A DNA stretch of 8,114 nucleotides from positions 1 to 8,114 of the forward strand of contig MHDY01000023.1 in assembly GCA_001803705.1 (NCBI GenBank), given 5' to 3'. The notes beneath the pieces were generated by a model. It was not told the DNA's origin. It ran no database searches and was given only the letters and a program-made list of their open reading frames with translations. The stretch is from Nitrospirae bacterium GWC2_56_14 (GTDB lineage Bacteria > Nitrospirota > UBA9217). Below are positions 1 to 5,837 of the stretch, piece after piece; the first letter of the stretch is position 1, and every line of letters starts with the position of its first letter. Position numbers and translations under genes: made by a program.

Positions 1-453
1 ATCTCCGCACTCTTTCTTGAGACCGCCGATAACGAAAAGGAACATGCCAAGAGGTTCTTCAAGTTCCTGGAGGGCGGAATGTCGGAGTTCACCGCGTCCT
101 TTCCAGCAGGCAGGATCGGGACGACCGCCGAGAACTTGAGGTCCGCAGCAGAGGGTGAGAACGAGGAGTGGTCGAAGCTGTACCCGGGATTCGCGAAGAT
201 CGCCGATGAGGAAGGCTTCCGCGAGATTGCCGAGGCTTTCCGCCAGATCGCAAAGGTCGAGGTAAGGCATGAAAAGCGTTACCGGAAGCTGCTGGAGAAC
301 GTTGAGCAGGGAAAGGTGTTCAAAAAGGACGTTTCAACTGGCTGGAAGTGCCGCAACTGCGGATACCACCATGAGGGTGCGGAAGCGCCGGACCTCTGTC
401 CCGCATGCCAGCATCCCAAGACCTACTTCGAAATAGCAGCAGAAAATTATTGA
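1..453 (+). CDS. rbr: Rubrerythrin, C-terminal 150 residues (5' end outside window)
   Basis: Rubrerythrin is a cytoplasmic non-haem di-iron peroxidase of anaerobes that reduces hydrogen peroxide. The frame is open from base 1. Two ExxH di-iron motifs are visible: one at fragment residues 12-15, inside ETADNEKEHAKRF, and one at about residues 87-90 (EVRH). Between them is the glutamate-rich helix AAEGENEEW. The C-terminal rubredoxin-like Fe(SCys)4 domain has CRNC at 117-120 and CPAC at 133-136, with the usual GW before and K-x-Y-F after. Family members are about 190 residues long, so roughly 40 N-terminal residues, including the first helix of the bundle, are missing to the left. The methionine at base 79 lies inside the four-helix bundle and is not the start. 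A terminator follows about 100 bases after the stop. The family assignment is very secure; the electron donor cannot be read from this sequence. Confidence 0.96.
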   Translation: MSALFLETADNEKEHAKRFFKFLEGGMSEFTASFPAGRIGTTAENLRSAAEGENEEWSKLYPGFAKIADEEGFREIAEAFRQIAKVEVRHEKRYRKLLENVEQGKVFKKDVSTGWKCRNCGYHHEGAEAPDLCPACQHPKTYFEIAAENY

Positions 454-552
454 TGCCGCATGAGGCGCGCCAGGATAGCTGAGACGGTCTTTGCTTATTT
501 GTTGGGAATAGTATAGGGAAAACAAAGGTTTGAGTGAGTATTGTCGACTTCT

Positions 553-577
553 CCTGCCGGCAATCGGCAGGCCTTTT
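553..577 (+). terminator. Rho-independent terminator after rubrerythrin
   Basis: A perfect 7-bp stem, CCTGCCG at 553-559 pairing with CGGCAGG at 565-571, closes a 5-base loop and is followed by CCTTTT. The T tract is short, so termination may be incomplete. The opposite strand has no T tract after the stem, so it points to + strand transcripts, that is the rubrerythrin mRNA. Confidence 0.7.
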
Positions 578-582
578 CACTA

Positions 583-611
583 TTGCAAATGCACCGGTGC
601 TGACGTATAAT
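583..611 (+). promoter_or_regulatory. Sigma70-type promoter for the zinc-ribbon gene
   Basis: TTGCAA at 583-588 (four of six consensus bases) and a perfect TATAAT at 606-611 are separated by exactly 17 bases. Transcription should start near 618, giving a leader of about 24 bases with the Shine-Dalgarno site inside it. It lies just behind the rubrerythrin terminator, so the zinc-ribbon gene is probably its own transcription unit. Confidence 0.72.
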
Positions 612-625
612 GCACGCCTTACTAC

Positions 626-633
626 AAGGAGGT
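626..633 (+). promoter_or_regulatory. Strong Shine-Dalgarno that fixes the zinc-ribbon start
   Basis: AAGGAGGT at 626-633 is a near-perfect anti-16S match, 8 bases before the ATG at 642. The frame is open upstream to an ATG at 534, but that codon lies before the promoter and terminator. This site therefore decides for 642. Confidence 0.85.
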
Positions 634-641
634 ACTGGTGT

Positions 642-944
642 ATGGATACAACGAATTGGAAAGTTACCGAAGCCCCTACCTGCCCCCACTGCAAGCAGGT
701 GATGGAGCAGATGGATGCGCGCCACCTGGACTGGGATTCACCCTATCTCTGGGTTTGTTACAACGATAACTGCACGCTGTTCAAAAAAGGGTGGGACCAT
801 ATGATGCAGACCGTGGGGCAGCTTGTGTCCTACCGCTTCATGATCCAGCCCCAGAACGGCGAAACGGGAGTGATTCCTGCTTTCAGCCACGACTATCTGC
901 AGAATAATGGAAAACCGGCCAACCCGAACTACAGCGAGGAGTAG
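642..944 (+). CDS. Small zinc-ribbon protein of unknown function (Ogr/Delta-like cysteine pattern)
   Basis: A 100-residue soluble protein with no signal peptide or membrane segment. It carries CPHC at residues 14-17 and C-x4-C at 39-44, a CxxC-x21-CxxxxC pattern like the Ogr/Delta-type zinc finger, with the sequence PYLWVCYNDNC around the second pair. That family includes phage transcription activators. Nothing phage-like is nearby, however, and the rest (FKKGW, a QTVGQLVSYRFMIQP segment and a polar NGKPANPNYSEE tail) gives no further clue. I infer a metal-binding, possibly nucleic-acid- or protein-binding role and claim no function. The start is set by the AAGGAGGT site and the promoter just upstream. 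It converges with the flavoprotein gene of the formate dehydrogenase operon, with only 18 bases between the stops. Confidence 0.85.
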   Translation: MDTTNWKVTEAPTCPHCKQVMEQMDARHLDWDSPYLWVCYNDNCTLFKKGWDHMMQTVGQLVSYRFMIQPQNGETGVIPAFSHDYLQNNGKPANPNYSEE

Positions 945-962
945 CAGGGGCTGATGGTGCTG

Positions 963-1799
963 TCAGACCAGGTCGTCGACACCCGGTTTGATATTGTATT
1001 TTTTTATCTCTTCCAGTGAGAATACGGGGCCTTCCTCGCAGATAAGCTTTCCTCCGCAGTAGCAGTGTCCGCATTTCCCCACGCCGCACTTCATATGCGC
1101 TTCCAGCGTTGTGATAATGTGATCATCGGGCATGCCCATCATCGACAGGTCACGCATGGTCGCCTTGATCATGACATGGGGCCCGCAGATGTAAGCCGTG
1201 CTGTTCCGGTAATCGATGTTCGCCTTGGCAAAGTGATCGGTCACCAGCCCCGTACATCCCTTCCAGCTTTCAATATCGCACGTATCGACGGTCATGACGA
1301 TATGAGCGCCCTGCTCCTGCCAGCGGGCCGCCTCATCCATGAACAAGACTTCCGCAGGGTTCCGTGAACCGTACATGACCGTAACTTTTTTCCGCGATCC
1401 CGTTGCTGCGCGGTTATGCAGCATCTGATTGATCAGCGGCCGCAGCGGTACGATGCCGATGCCTCCGCAGATGAACAGGGCGTCCTGGCCATTGATCGGG
1501 AAAGGCCTGCCGTAGGGACCGCGGAGCCATATGCTGTCGTTTGCGGCGAGCGCGTTGATCGCAGAAGAAACGTGTCCGACCGTACGCACGCAAAGCTCAA
1601 GGTCCTTGCTCACGCCGGGGGTGGACGTGATAGAAATCGGGACCTCGCCGGCACCGATCACCGACACCATGACGAACTGGCCGGCCTGATAGGTGAAGTC
1701 AGCAGGGACGCTTATGGAGAAGAGCTTCACGTCCTTTGCTACCTCTTTGACGTTCGCGATCGAGGTCTTGAACGGCAGGTAAATGTTGGTTGTTGTCAT
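963..1799 (-). CDS. FAD/NAD(P)-binding oxidoreductase with [2Fe-2S] cluster (HydG/AsrB/PyrK-like), formate dehydrogenase operon
   Basis: A 278-residue cytoplasmic flavoprotein of the ferredoxin-NADP reductase superfamily, in the branch holding sulfhydrogenase gamma, anaerobic sulfite reductase B and dihydroorotate dehydrogenase electron-transfer subunits. Residues 8-100 form the FAD barrel (QFVMVSV at 41-47, GEVPISIT at 51-58, GPYGRPF at 94-100). Residues 105-235 form the NAD(P) domain (GGIGIVPLRPL at 112-122, CGPHVM at 205-210). C238, C243, C246 and C254 (CGVGKCGHC then C) bind the [2Fe-2S] cluster. Last gene of the three-gene operon, it should exchange electrons between NAD(P)H and the iron-sulfur subunit. 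Two starts are possible. ATG at 1799 follows the upstream stop by 22 bases but has its GGGGAG 14 bases away. GTG at 1847 has AGGA 6 bases away, adds 16 very basic residues and overlaps the upstream gene. I chose 1799 because the fold begins there. NAD versus NADP preference cannot be read. Confidence 0.92.
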   Translation of the reverse strand: MTTTNIYLPFKTSIANVKEVAKDVKLFSISVPADFTYQAGQFVMVSVIGAGEVPISITSTPGVSKDLELCVRTVGHVSSAINALAANDSIWLRGPYGRPFPINGQDALFICGGIGIVPLRPLINQMLHNRAATGSRKKVTVMYGSRNPAEVLFMDEAARWQEQGAHIVMTVDTCDIESWKGCTGLVTDHFAKANIDYRNSTAYICGPHVMIKATMRDLSMMGMPDDHIITTLEAHMKCGVGKCGHCYCGGKLICEEGPVFSLEEIKKYNIKPGVDDLV

Positions 1800-1821
1800 A
1801 TTGAAACACCAGGCTCCCCGT

Positions 1822-2859
1822 TTATTTCTCTTCCGCCTTGCTTTCACCCTTGATCCTGAGCGCCACCGTGGCCATGTCTATGGTTCCGGGGCAGGAAATG
1901 GCGCACCGGCCGCAGCCAACACAGCCGAAAGCCCCGAACTGTTCCGGCCAGTGGATAAGCTTGTGATGGAACCACCGTTTGGTGCGGTTGATCTTGGCCT
2001 CGGCGGGAATGACCCCTCCCGCTGTCCGCGTAAACCCCTTGAACATGCAGGTGTCCCAGAGCCTGACCCGCTTGCCCGCTTCGGATGACGCCGCGCGGTC
2101 GATGACATTGAAGCAGGTGCAGACCGGGCAGTTGTACACGCAGCCGCCGCATTCAAAGCATCGTACTGCCACCGATTCCCAGAACGCGTCGCTCACCGCC
2201 CCGGCCTGAATGTGTTTTCGCACCTGTTCCAGATTGACCCGTTTCTCGAACTGGCTCTGGGAAGCAAGCCGTGTCTCGTAGAGGTCGTCGCCGTCTGCCG
2301 GCTTCGGTTCGGTGAAAATGTGCGGATAGGCCGTAACGAGGGACGCGCCGGTTTCAGAGCCGGTCTCGACCAGAAAACGGTCTCCCAGGTCGGTGAGTTG
2401 GAGGTCGAAACCGCTTTTCAGGAAAGGGCCGGTGCCGAGGCCGAGACAGAAGCAGGTCGGATCGGGACGGTTGCAGGCAATGGCGATCAGGACGGTCCTG
2501 GAGCGGCGCGCCTCGTAATAGGCATCCTTGGTCTTGCCGAGATAAAAGGTGTCGAGGATCCTGATAGCCGAGAGGTCGCAGGGTCTGATGCCGAACAGGA
2601 CCCGAGGCCGCTTGTTCAATGCCTCCTCAATGCCTTCCTCGGAGTAGCAGAAAAGCTGCTCCATCTGCGGAAGCAGAAACTCCTTGGGGGAAGGCATGAG
2701 CGCCGGGCCGTCGAGCGCTGTTTCGTGCATGCGCTGCAGCTCGGTCAGCACGATGTCGCCGGAAACGTCCCGCGTGGGCGCGATCAGCTCATGGGTGGAC
2801 TTGAGCGTGCGGAGCCAGAAGGACAAGTGGTTTTTATTGAGAATATATGCTGTATTCAT
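1822..2859 (-). CDS. Double [4Fe-4S] electron-transfer subunit (HydB/AsrA-like), formate dehydrogenase operon
   Basis: A 345-residue soluble iron-sulfur protein of the family holding sulfhydrogenase beta and anaerobic sulfite reductase A. The N-terminal 230 residues carry the family hallmarks FGIRPCD (89-95) and CNRPDPTCFC (129-138), whose cysteines may bind something further. The C-terminal ferredoxin-like part has C234-x2-C237-x2-C240-x3-C244-P and C313-x2-C316-x2-C319-x3-C323-P, enough for two [4Fe-4S] clusters. C247 and C249 are additional. Known relatives pass electrons between a catalytic subunit and a flavin NAD(P) reductase. Here the upstream partner is a formate dehydrogenase and the downstream one the flavoprotein, so the same relay role is inferred. 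The ATG at 2859 is the only possible start, because an in-frame stop lies seven codons upstream with no start codon between. No Shine-Dalgarno precedes it; the leader is pyrimidine-rich. Confidence 0.92.
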   Translation of the reverse strand: MNTAYILNKNHLSFWLRTLKSTHELIAPTRDVSGDIVLTELQRMHETALDGPALMPSPKEFLLPQMEQLFCYSEEGIEEALNKRPRVLFGIRPCDLSAIRILDTFYLGKTKDAYYEARRSRTVLIAIACNRPDPTCFCLGLGTGPFLKSGFDLQLTDLGDRFLVETGSETGASLVTAYPHIFTEPKPADGDDLYETRLASQSQFEKRVNLEQVRKHIQAGAVSDAFWESVAVRCFECGGCVYNCPVCTCFNVIDRAASSEAGKRVRLWDTCMFKGFTRTAGGVIPAEAKINRTKRWFHHKLIHWPEQFGAFGCVGCGRCAISCPGTIDMATVALRIKGESKAEEK

Positions 2860-2879
2860 TGTATGGAAAGAGGAAGCTC

Positions 2880-2927
2880 ACCGGGAGTACAACCGGCCCC
2901 GGTTTCACTCCTGACCCTCTCACTCCT
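2880..2927 (-). other. Spacer structure between the formate dehydrogenase and beta-subunit genes
   Basis: The 60-base spacer (2860-2919) holds a GC-rich hairpin: ACCGGG at 2880-2885 pairs with CCCGGT at 2898-2903. The same bases can alternatively form a tight AACCGG/CCGGTT palindrome at 2891-2904. A direct repeat, AGGAGTGA on the - strand, occurs at 2905-2912 and at 2920-2927, the latter overlapping the upstream stop. There is no T tract, so this is not a terminator. It may stabilise or process the mRNA between the two genes, or affect translation of the SD-less gene that follows. The role is speculative. Confidence 0.35.
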
Positions 2928-5055
2928 CACTCGGTCTTTCCTCAGGCGGAATATACAGGTCAAGTCCCTGTTTCATTCCCTCATGATAGCTGAGCCTCGG
3001 CGCAGGCCGCGTACCCGGCTTTTTCCGGACCGCTTCCAGGGAAGCCGCGCAGACCTTGAACTCGGGGATCTTGGCATTGGGATCCACGGCGTTTATCGTA
3101 AGCAGGTTCACTGCAGCTTCGCGGAAGTGGAAGGGGATGAAAATGATCCCTTCAGGCACAACGGTCGTGACCCGCGCTTTTACCTCAATGCTGCCTCGGC
3201 GCGTCTTGACGCGAACGGGATCGCCACGGCGGACCTCAAGCCGTTTTGCGTCCGCGGGATTGATCTCGACAGTGCACTCAGGCTCTTCGCGCTCCAGCGT
3301 TATGGTCCTTCTGCACATGGTGCCCGTATGGTAGTGGAAGTAGCTTCTGCCCGTGGTCAGGAGGAACGGATATTCGTCGTCCGTAGGCTCTGCCGGCGGA
3401 ATGAACTCAACGGGAATGAAGGCGCCCATGCCGCGGGTGAATTTTTTCCGGTGAAGATAAGGCGTGCCGGGATGGTCCATGCCGAAACAGGGCCACTGGA
3501 GCCCGAAACCGGCGTCGAGACGGTGGTGGAGGATGCCGCCGTAGGACGGCGTGAGGATTGCGATCTCCTCCATGATCTCATGGGCGGCGCGGTAGTCCAT
3601 GGGATACCCCATGAGCCGGGCAATGCTGCAGATGATATCGTAATCCGGTCGTGAATCTCCCACGGGCTGCACGGCCTTCCTGATCTTCTGGACCCGGCGC
3701 TCGGTGTTCGTATAGGTGCCGTCCTTTTCCGCGAAGGTCGTGGCCGGCAGGATCACGTGGGCATACTCCGCGGTATCCGTGGGGAAGATGTCCTGGACCG
3801 CGAGGAAATCGAGCTTGGCAAAGGCCGCTCTCACATGGGCGCTGTCGGGGTCCGAGATCACCGGGTTCTCGCCCATGATGTACAAAGCGCGGATCTTGCC
3901 TTCGTGAATGGCATCCACCATCTCGGTAAGCGTAAGTCCCGGTACCGCGGACAGGGGACGGGACCAGGCCATCTCGAACTTTTTTCGCGAGGCAGGGTCG
4001 GCCACTTTCTGGTACCCGGAAAAAACATCGGGAAGCGCTCCTACATCGCAGGCTCCCTGCACGTTGTTCTGGCCGCGGAGCGGGTTCAGGCCCGTCATGG
4101 GCTGGCCGATGTGCGCGGTGAGCATGACCAGGTTGGCGCAGGAGCGGACGTTGTCCACGCCGGTGATGTGCTGGGTGATGCCCATGGAGTAGAAGAGCAT
4201 GGACCGTTTTTCCGACGCATAGAGCCGTGCGGCCTTGCGGAGATCCTCGGCAGGGACCGAGGTGATCCGCTCGGCCACTTCCGGAGAATAGGCCAGCACG
4301 CCTTTTTCAAAATCGTCGAAGTTCTCAGTGCGCTGGCGGATGAAGGAAACGTCCACCAGGCCTTCCGTGATGATCACGTTCATTATGGCGTTGAGCAGCG
4401 CCACGTCGGTGCCGCTCCGGTGCCGCATGTGGAGGTGGCTGAACTGGGCGATCTGGGTGCGCCGGGGGTCGGCGACGATGATCATGGCGCCCCGGTCCCG
4501 CGCTTCCAGCATATGCATCCCGATCATGGGGTGTTGCTCGGTAGTGTTCGATCCGATGACGAAGATGACCCGGGCGTCCCTGATCTCGTCGATGGAGTTG
4601 GTCATGGCGCCGGAGCCGAAGGCCGCGGCCAGGCCGCCGACGGTGGAGGAGTGGCAGAGCCGGGCGCAGTGGTCGATATTGTTCGTGCCGATCACCGCGC
4701 GGGCGAATTTCATGAGCACGAAGTTGTCCTCGTTCGTGCACTTGGCGGACCCCAGGATGCCGATGGCATCGGGGCCGTAGGTGTTCTTGATCTCGCTCAG
4801 TTTTGCAGCGGTCTTGGCGAGCGCTTCCTCCCAGGTTGCGCGTCTCAAGGCCGCGCCTTCCTTGATGAGGGGAGTGGTCAGACGGTCGGGATGCTGGACG
4901 AACTCGTGGCAGTTCCAGCCCTTGACGCAAAGGGTCCCGTGGTTCACCGGATGATTGCGGCTCGGGGATACGCCGGTGATACTGTTGTTTTCAACATGCA
5001 GGTACAAGCCGCAGCCGCAGCCGCACCAGGGGCAGGTCGTGGAGATCTTATTCAT
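2920..5055 (-). CDS. fdhA: Formate dehydrogenase catalytic (alpha) subunit, cysteine type, molybdopterin-dependent
   Basis: A 711-residue enzyme, about the length of E. coli FdhF, that interconverts formate and CO2 at a bis-MGD Mo or W centre. The [4Fe-4S] ligands are C8, C11, C15 and C43 (CPWCGCGC and TLC), with C13 extra and K45 in the usual electron-path position. The active site shows C134-H135 in ARLCHS, matching FdhF Sec140-His141, and R327 in PLRGQNNVQGACD, matching FdhF Arg333. Codon 134 is TGC (4654-4656), so this is a cysteine, not a selenocysteine, enzyme. The C-terminal molybdopterin-binding barrel covers about 560-680. There is no twin-arginine signal, so it is cytoplasmic, and no NuoG-type ferredoxin extension, so electrons must leave through the partner subunits encoded downstream. 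ATG at 5055 is forced: an in-frame TAA lies just upstream and C8 just downstream. No Shine-Dalgarno is present. The set of active-site residues makes formate far likelier than another substrate. Confidence 0.95.
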   Translation of the reverse strand: MNKISTTCPWCGCGCGLYLHVENNSITGVSPSRNHPVNHGTLCVKGWNCHEFVQHPDRLTTPLIKEGAALRRATWEEALAKTAAKLSEIKNTYGPDAIGILGSAKCTNEDNFVLMKFARAVIGTNNIDHCARLCHSSTVGGLAAAFGSGAMTNSIDEIRDARVIFVIGSNTTEQHPMIGMHMLEARDRGAMIIVADPRRTQIAQFSHLHMRHRSGTDVALLNAIMNVIITEGLVDVSFIRQRTENFDDFEKGVLAYSPEVAERITSVPAEDLRKAARLYASEKRSMLFYSMGITQHITGVDNVRSCANLVMLTAHIGQPMTGLNPLRGQNNVQGACDVGALPDVFSGYQKVADPASRKKFEMAWSRPLSAVPGLTLTEMVDAIHEGKIRALYIMGENPVISDPDSAHVRAAFAKLDFLAVQDIFPTDTAEYAHVILPATTFAEKDGTYTNTERRVQKIRKAVQPVGDSRPDYDIICSIARLMGYPMDYRAAHEIMEEIAILTPSYGGILHHRLDAGFGLQWPCFGMDHPGTPYLHRKKFTRGMGAFIPVEFIPPAEPTDDEYPFLLTTGRSYFHYHTGTMCRRTITLEREEPECTVEINPADAKRLEVRRGDPVRVKTRRGSIEVKARVTTVVPEGIIFIPFHFREAAVNLLTINAVDPNAKIPEFKVCAASLEAVRKKPGTRPAPRLSYHEGMKQGLDLYIPPEERPSEE

Positions 5056-5063
5056 ACGGTCGA

Positions 5064-5093
5064 ATTATAACACCGCGGCATTGGAGAAAGCAA
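5064..5093 (-). promoter_or_regulatory. Promoter of the formate dehydrogenase operon, predicted leaderless
   Basis: On the - strand a perfect TATAAT (5069 to 5064) follows TTGCTT (5093 to 5088) with an 18-base spacer. Only 8 bases separate the -10 box from the ATG at 5055, so transcription should start at the A of ATG or one base before it. The absence of any Shine-Dalgarno agrees with a leaderless mRNA. The -35 box overlaps the end of the preceding T tract. Confidence 0.6.
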
Positions 5094-5128
5094 AAAAAAG
5101 AGAGCGGTTGTGGTCTTGTTCCCGCTCT
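5092..5128 (-). terminator. Rho-independent terminator of the CBS-domain gene
   Basis: Read on the - strand, AGAGCGG (5128 to 5122) pairs with CCGCTCT (5107 to 5101) over a 14-base loop. One C follows and then eight T (5099 to 5092). It ends the CBS-gene transcript 40 to 75 bases after its stop and separates it from the formate dehydrogenase operon. Confidence 0.82.
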
Positions 5129-5168
5129 TGTTTCGATAATGTGCAACAGCATTGACCTACGATATCCG

Positions 5169-5600
5169 TTAAAACCCGGTAATGTAGTCCTTCAGATAAT
5201 GGATCTCGGAGGTGAGTTTCGTGACCTGGGTCTGGATGATATCGCGTATGGACAGCATGCCGATGACCTTGCCGTTTTCCACCACCGGAAGATGCCGGAT
5301 ATTCTTCTCGACCATGGTGGCCGAGACCTCGTGGAGGTCCTCGTCAGGGACCGCAACAATAAGGTCCTTGATCATGGAGTCGCGCACGGAAATTTCCTTG
5401 AAGTTCTTTCCGTTCGAGGCGATGTAGCTTCGCACGACATCGCGCTCCGTGAAGATCCCTACGGTCTTTCCGTTCTCCACAACTATGATCGCGCTGATCT
5501 TCCGGGCATGCATGGACCGGATGGCGTCGTCCACCGAGCTGTTTACATCGATTGACACAGTGTCTTTTCCCTTGGTTTCCATCAATTCGCGTACTTTCAT
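5169..5600 (-). CDS. Stand-alone tandem CBS-domain protein
   Basis: A 143-residue soluble protein made almost entirely of two CBS domains: the first about residues 8-60, with the strand-helix GIFTERDVVR at 48-57, and the second about 75-125, with VIGMLSIRDII at 112-122. A short tail, TKLTSEIHYLKDYITGF, looks helical. CBS pairs (Bateman modules) bind adenine nucleotides or related ligands and usually regulate a partner. No enzymatic domain is attached. The start at 5600 is supported by GAAAGGA 8 bases upstream (5609-5615), and MKVRELM is a typical family beginning. It lies between pyruvate kinase and the formate dehydrogenase operon on the same strand but has its own terminator. A role as an energy-status sensor for one of these neighbours is possible but not shown. 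No clear promoter was found in front of it. Confidence 0.92.
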   Translation of the reverse strand: MKVRELMETKGKDTVSIDVNSSVDDAIRSMHARKISAIIVVENGKTVGIFTERDVVRSYIASNGKNFKEISVRDSMIKDLIVAVPDEDLHEVSATMVEKNIRHLPVVENGKVIGMLSIRDIIQTQVTKLTSEIHYLKDYITGF

Positions 5601-5689
5601 CGTTTTTATCCTTTCTGATTGAAGGTTAATATTATCATTTATGCTGAAGCGGATAAGTCTGAACCCAACAGAGCAACAGCAAAGCGTTG

Positions 5690-5827
5690 TCTCGCAAAGC
5701 TCGCAAAGTACGCAAAGAAAACCAAAGCACTATCAAAAGTACCAAGCTTAAGTTTTGCTCCTCAAGAACCGGCAGCAAGCCTTCCTTTGCGACCTTTGCG
5801 GGCTTTGCGAGAGATGCTTTTGGTTTT
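5690..5827. repeat. CGCAAAG inverted-repeat element with interleaved arms
   Basis: The left arm (5690-5717) contains CGCAAAG three times at 9-base steps (5693, 5702, 5711). The right arm (5785-5812) contains the complement CTTTGCG three times at 9-base steps (5785, 5794, 5803). The 28-base arms match inversely except at three positions in the 2-base linkers. A second inverted pair, AAAACCAAAGCA (5718-5729) and TGCTTTTGGTTTT (5815-5827), is interleaved with the first. Together with the 5601-5689 stretch this fills the 237-base spacer between pyruvate kinase and the CBS gene, in which I see no gene. It resembles dispersed, possibly mobile palindromic repeats of bacterial intergenic regions. No T tract follows on the - strand, so a conventional terminator role is not supported. 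Confidence 0.8.
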
Positions 5828-5837
5828 AGCGCCGTAT

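Noticed and set aside
491..517. Promoter TTGCTT...TATAGG upstream of the zinc-ribbon gene
   Set aside because: The spacer is 15 bases, the -10 match is poor, and a transcript from here would cross the terminator at 553-577. The promoter at 583-611 is much better.
534..641. Extension of the zinc-ribbon protein to the ATG at 534
   Set aside because: The extra 36 codons would run through the terminator and the promoter's -35 and -10 boxes. The strong Shine-Dalgarno supports 642.
2212..3654. 480-codon open frame on the + strand opposite the beta-like subunit and formate dehydrogenase
   Set aside because: It crosses two well-supported - strand genes and its translation is low-complexity, rich in G, R, E and V, with no recognisable motif. 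It is a shadow frame of GC-rich coding DNA.
4654..4656. Possible selenocysteine at the formate dehydrogenase active site
   Set aside because: The - strand codon is TGC, cysteine, and there is no TGA in the frame, so no SECIS element is needed.
3757..5070. 437-codon + strand open frame antisense to formate dehydrogenase
   Set aside because: It lies antisense to a gene with all its cofactor ligands conserved, is rich in H, G, D and V, lacks motifs, and has no convincing ribosome site.
5690..5812. CRISPR array
   Set aside because: The units are 7 bases at 9-base steps with inverted copies, and there are no spacers of 30 or more bases between repeats. This is an inverted-repeat element.
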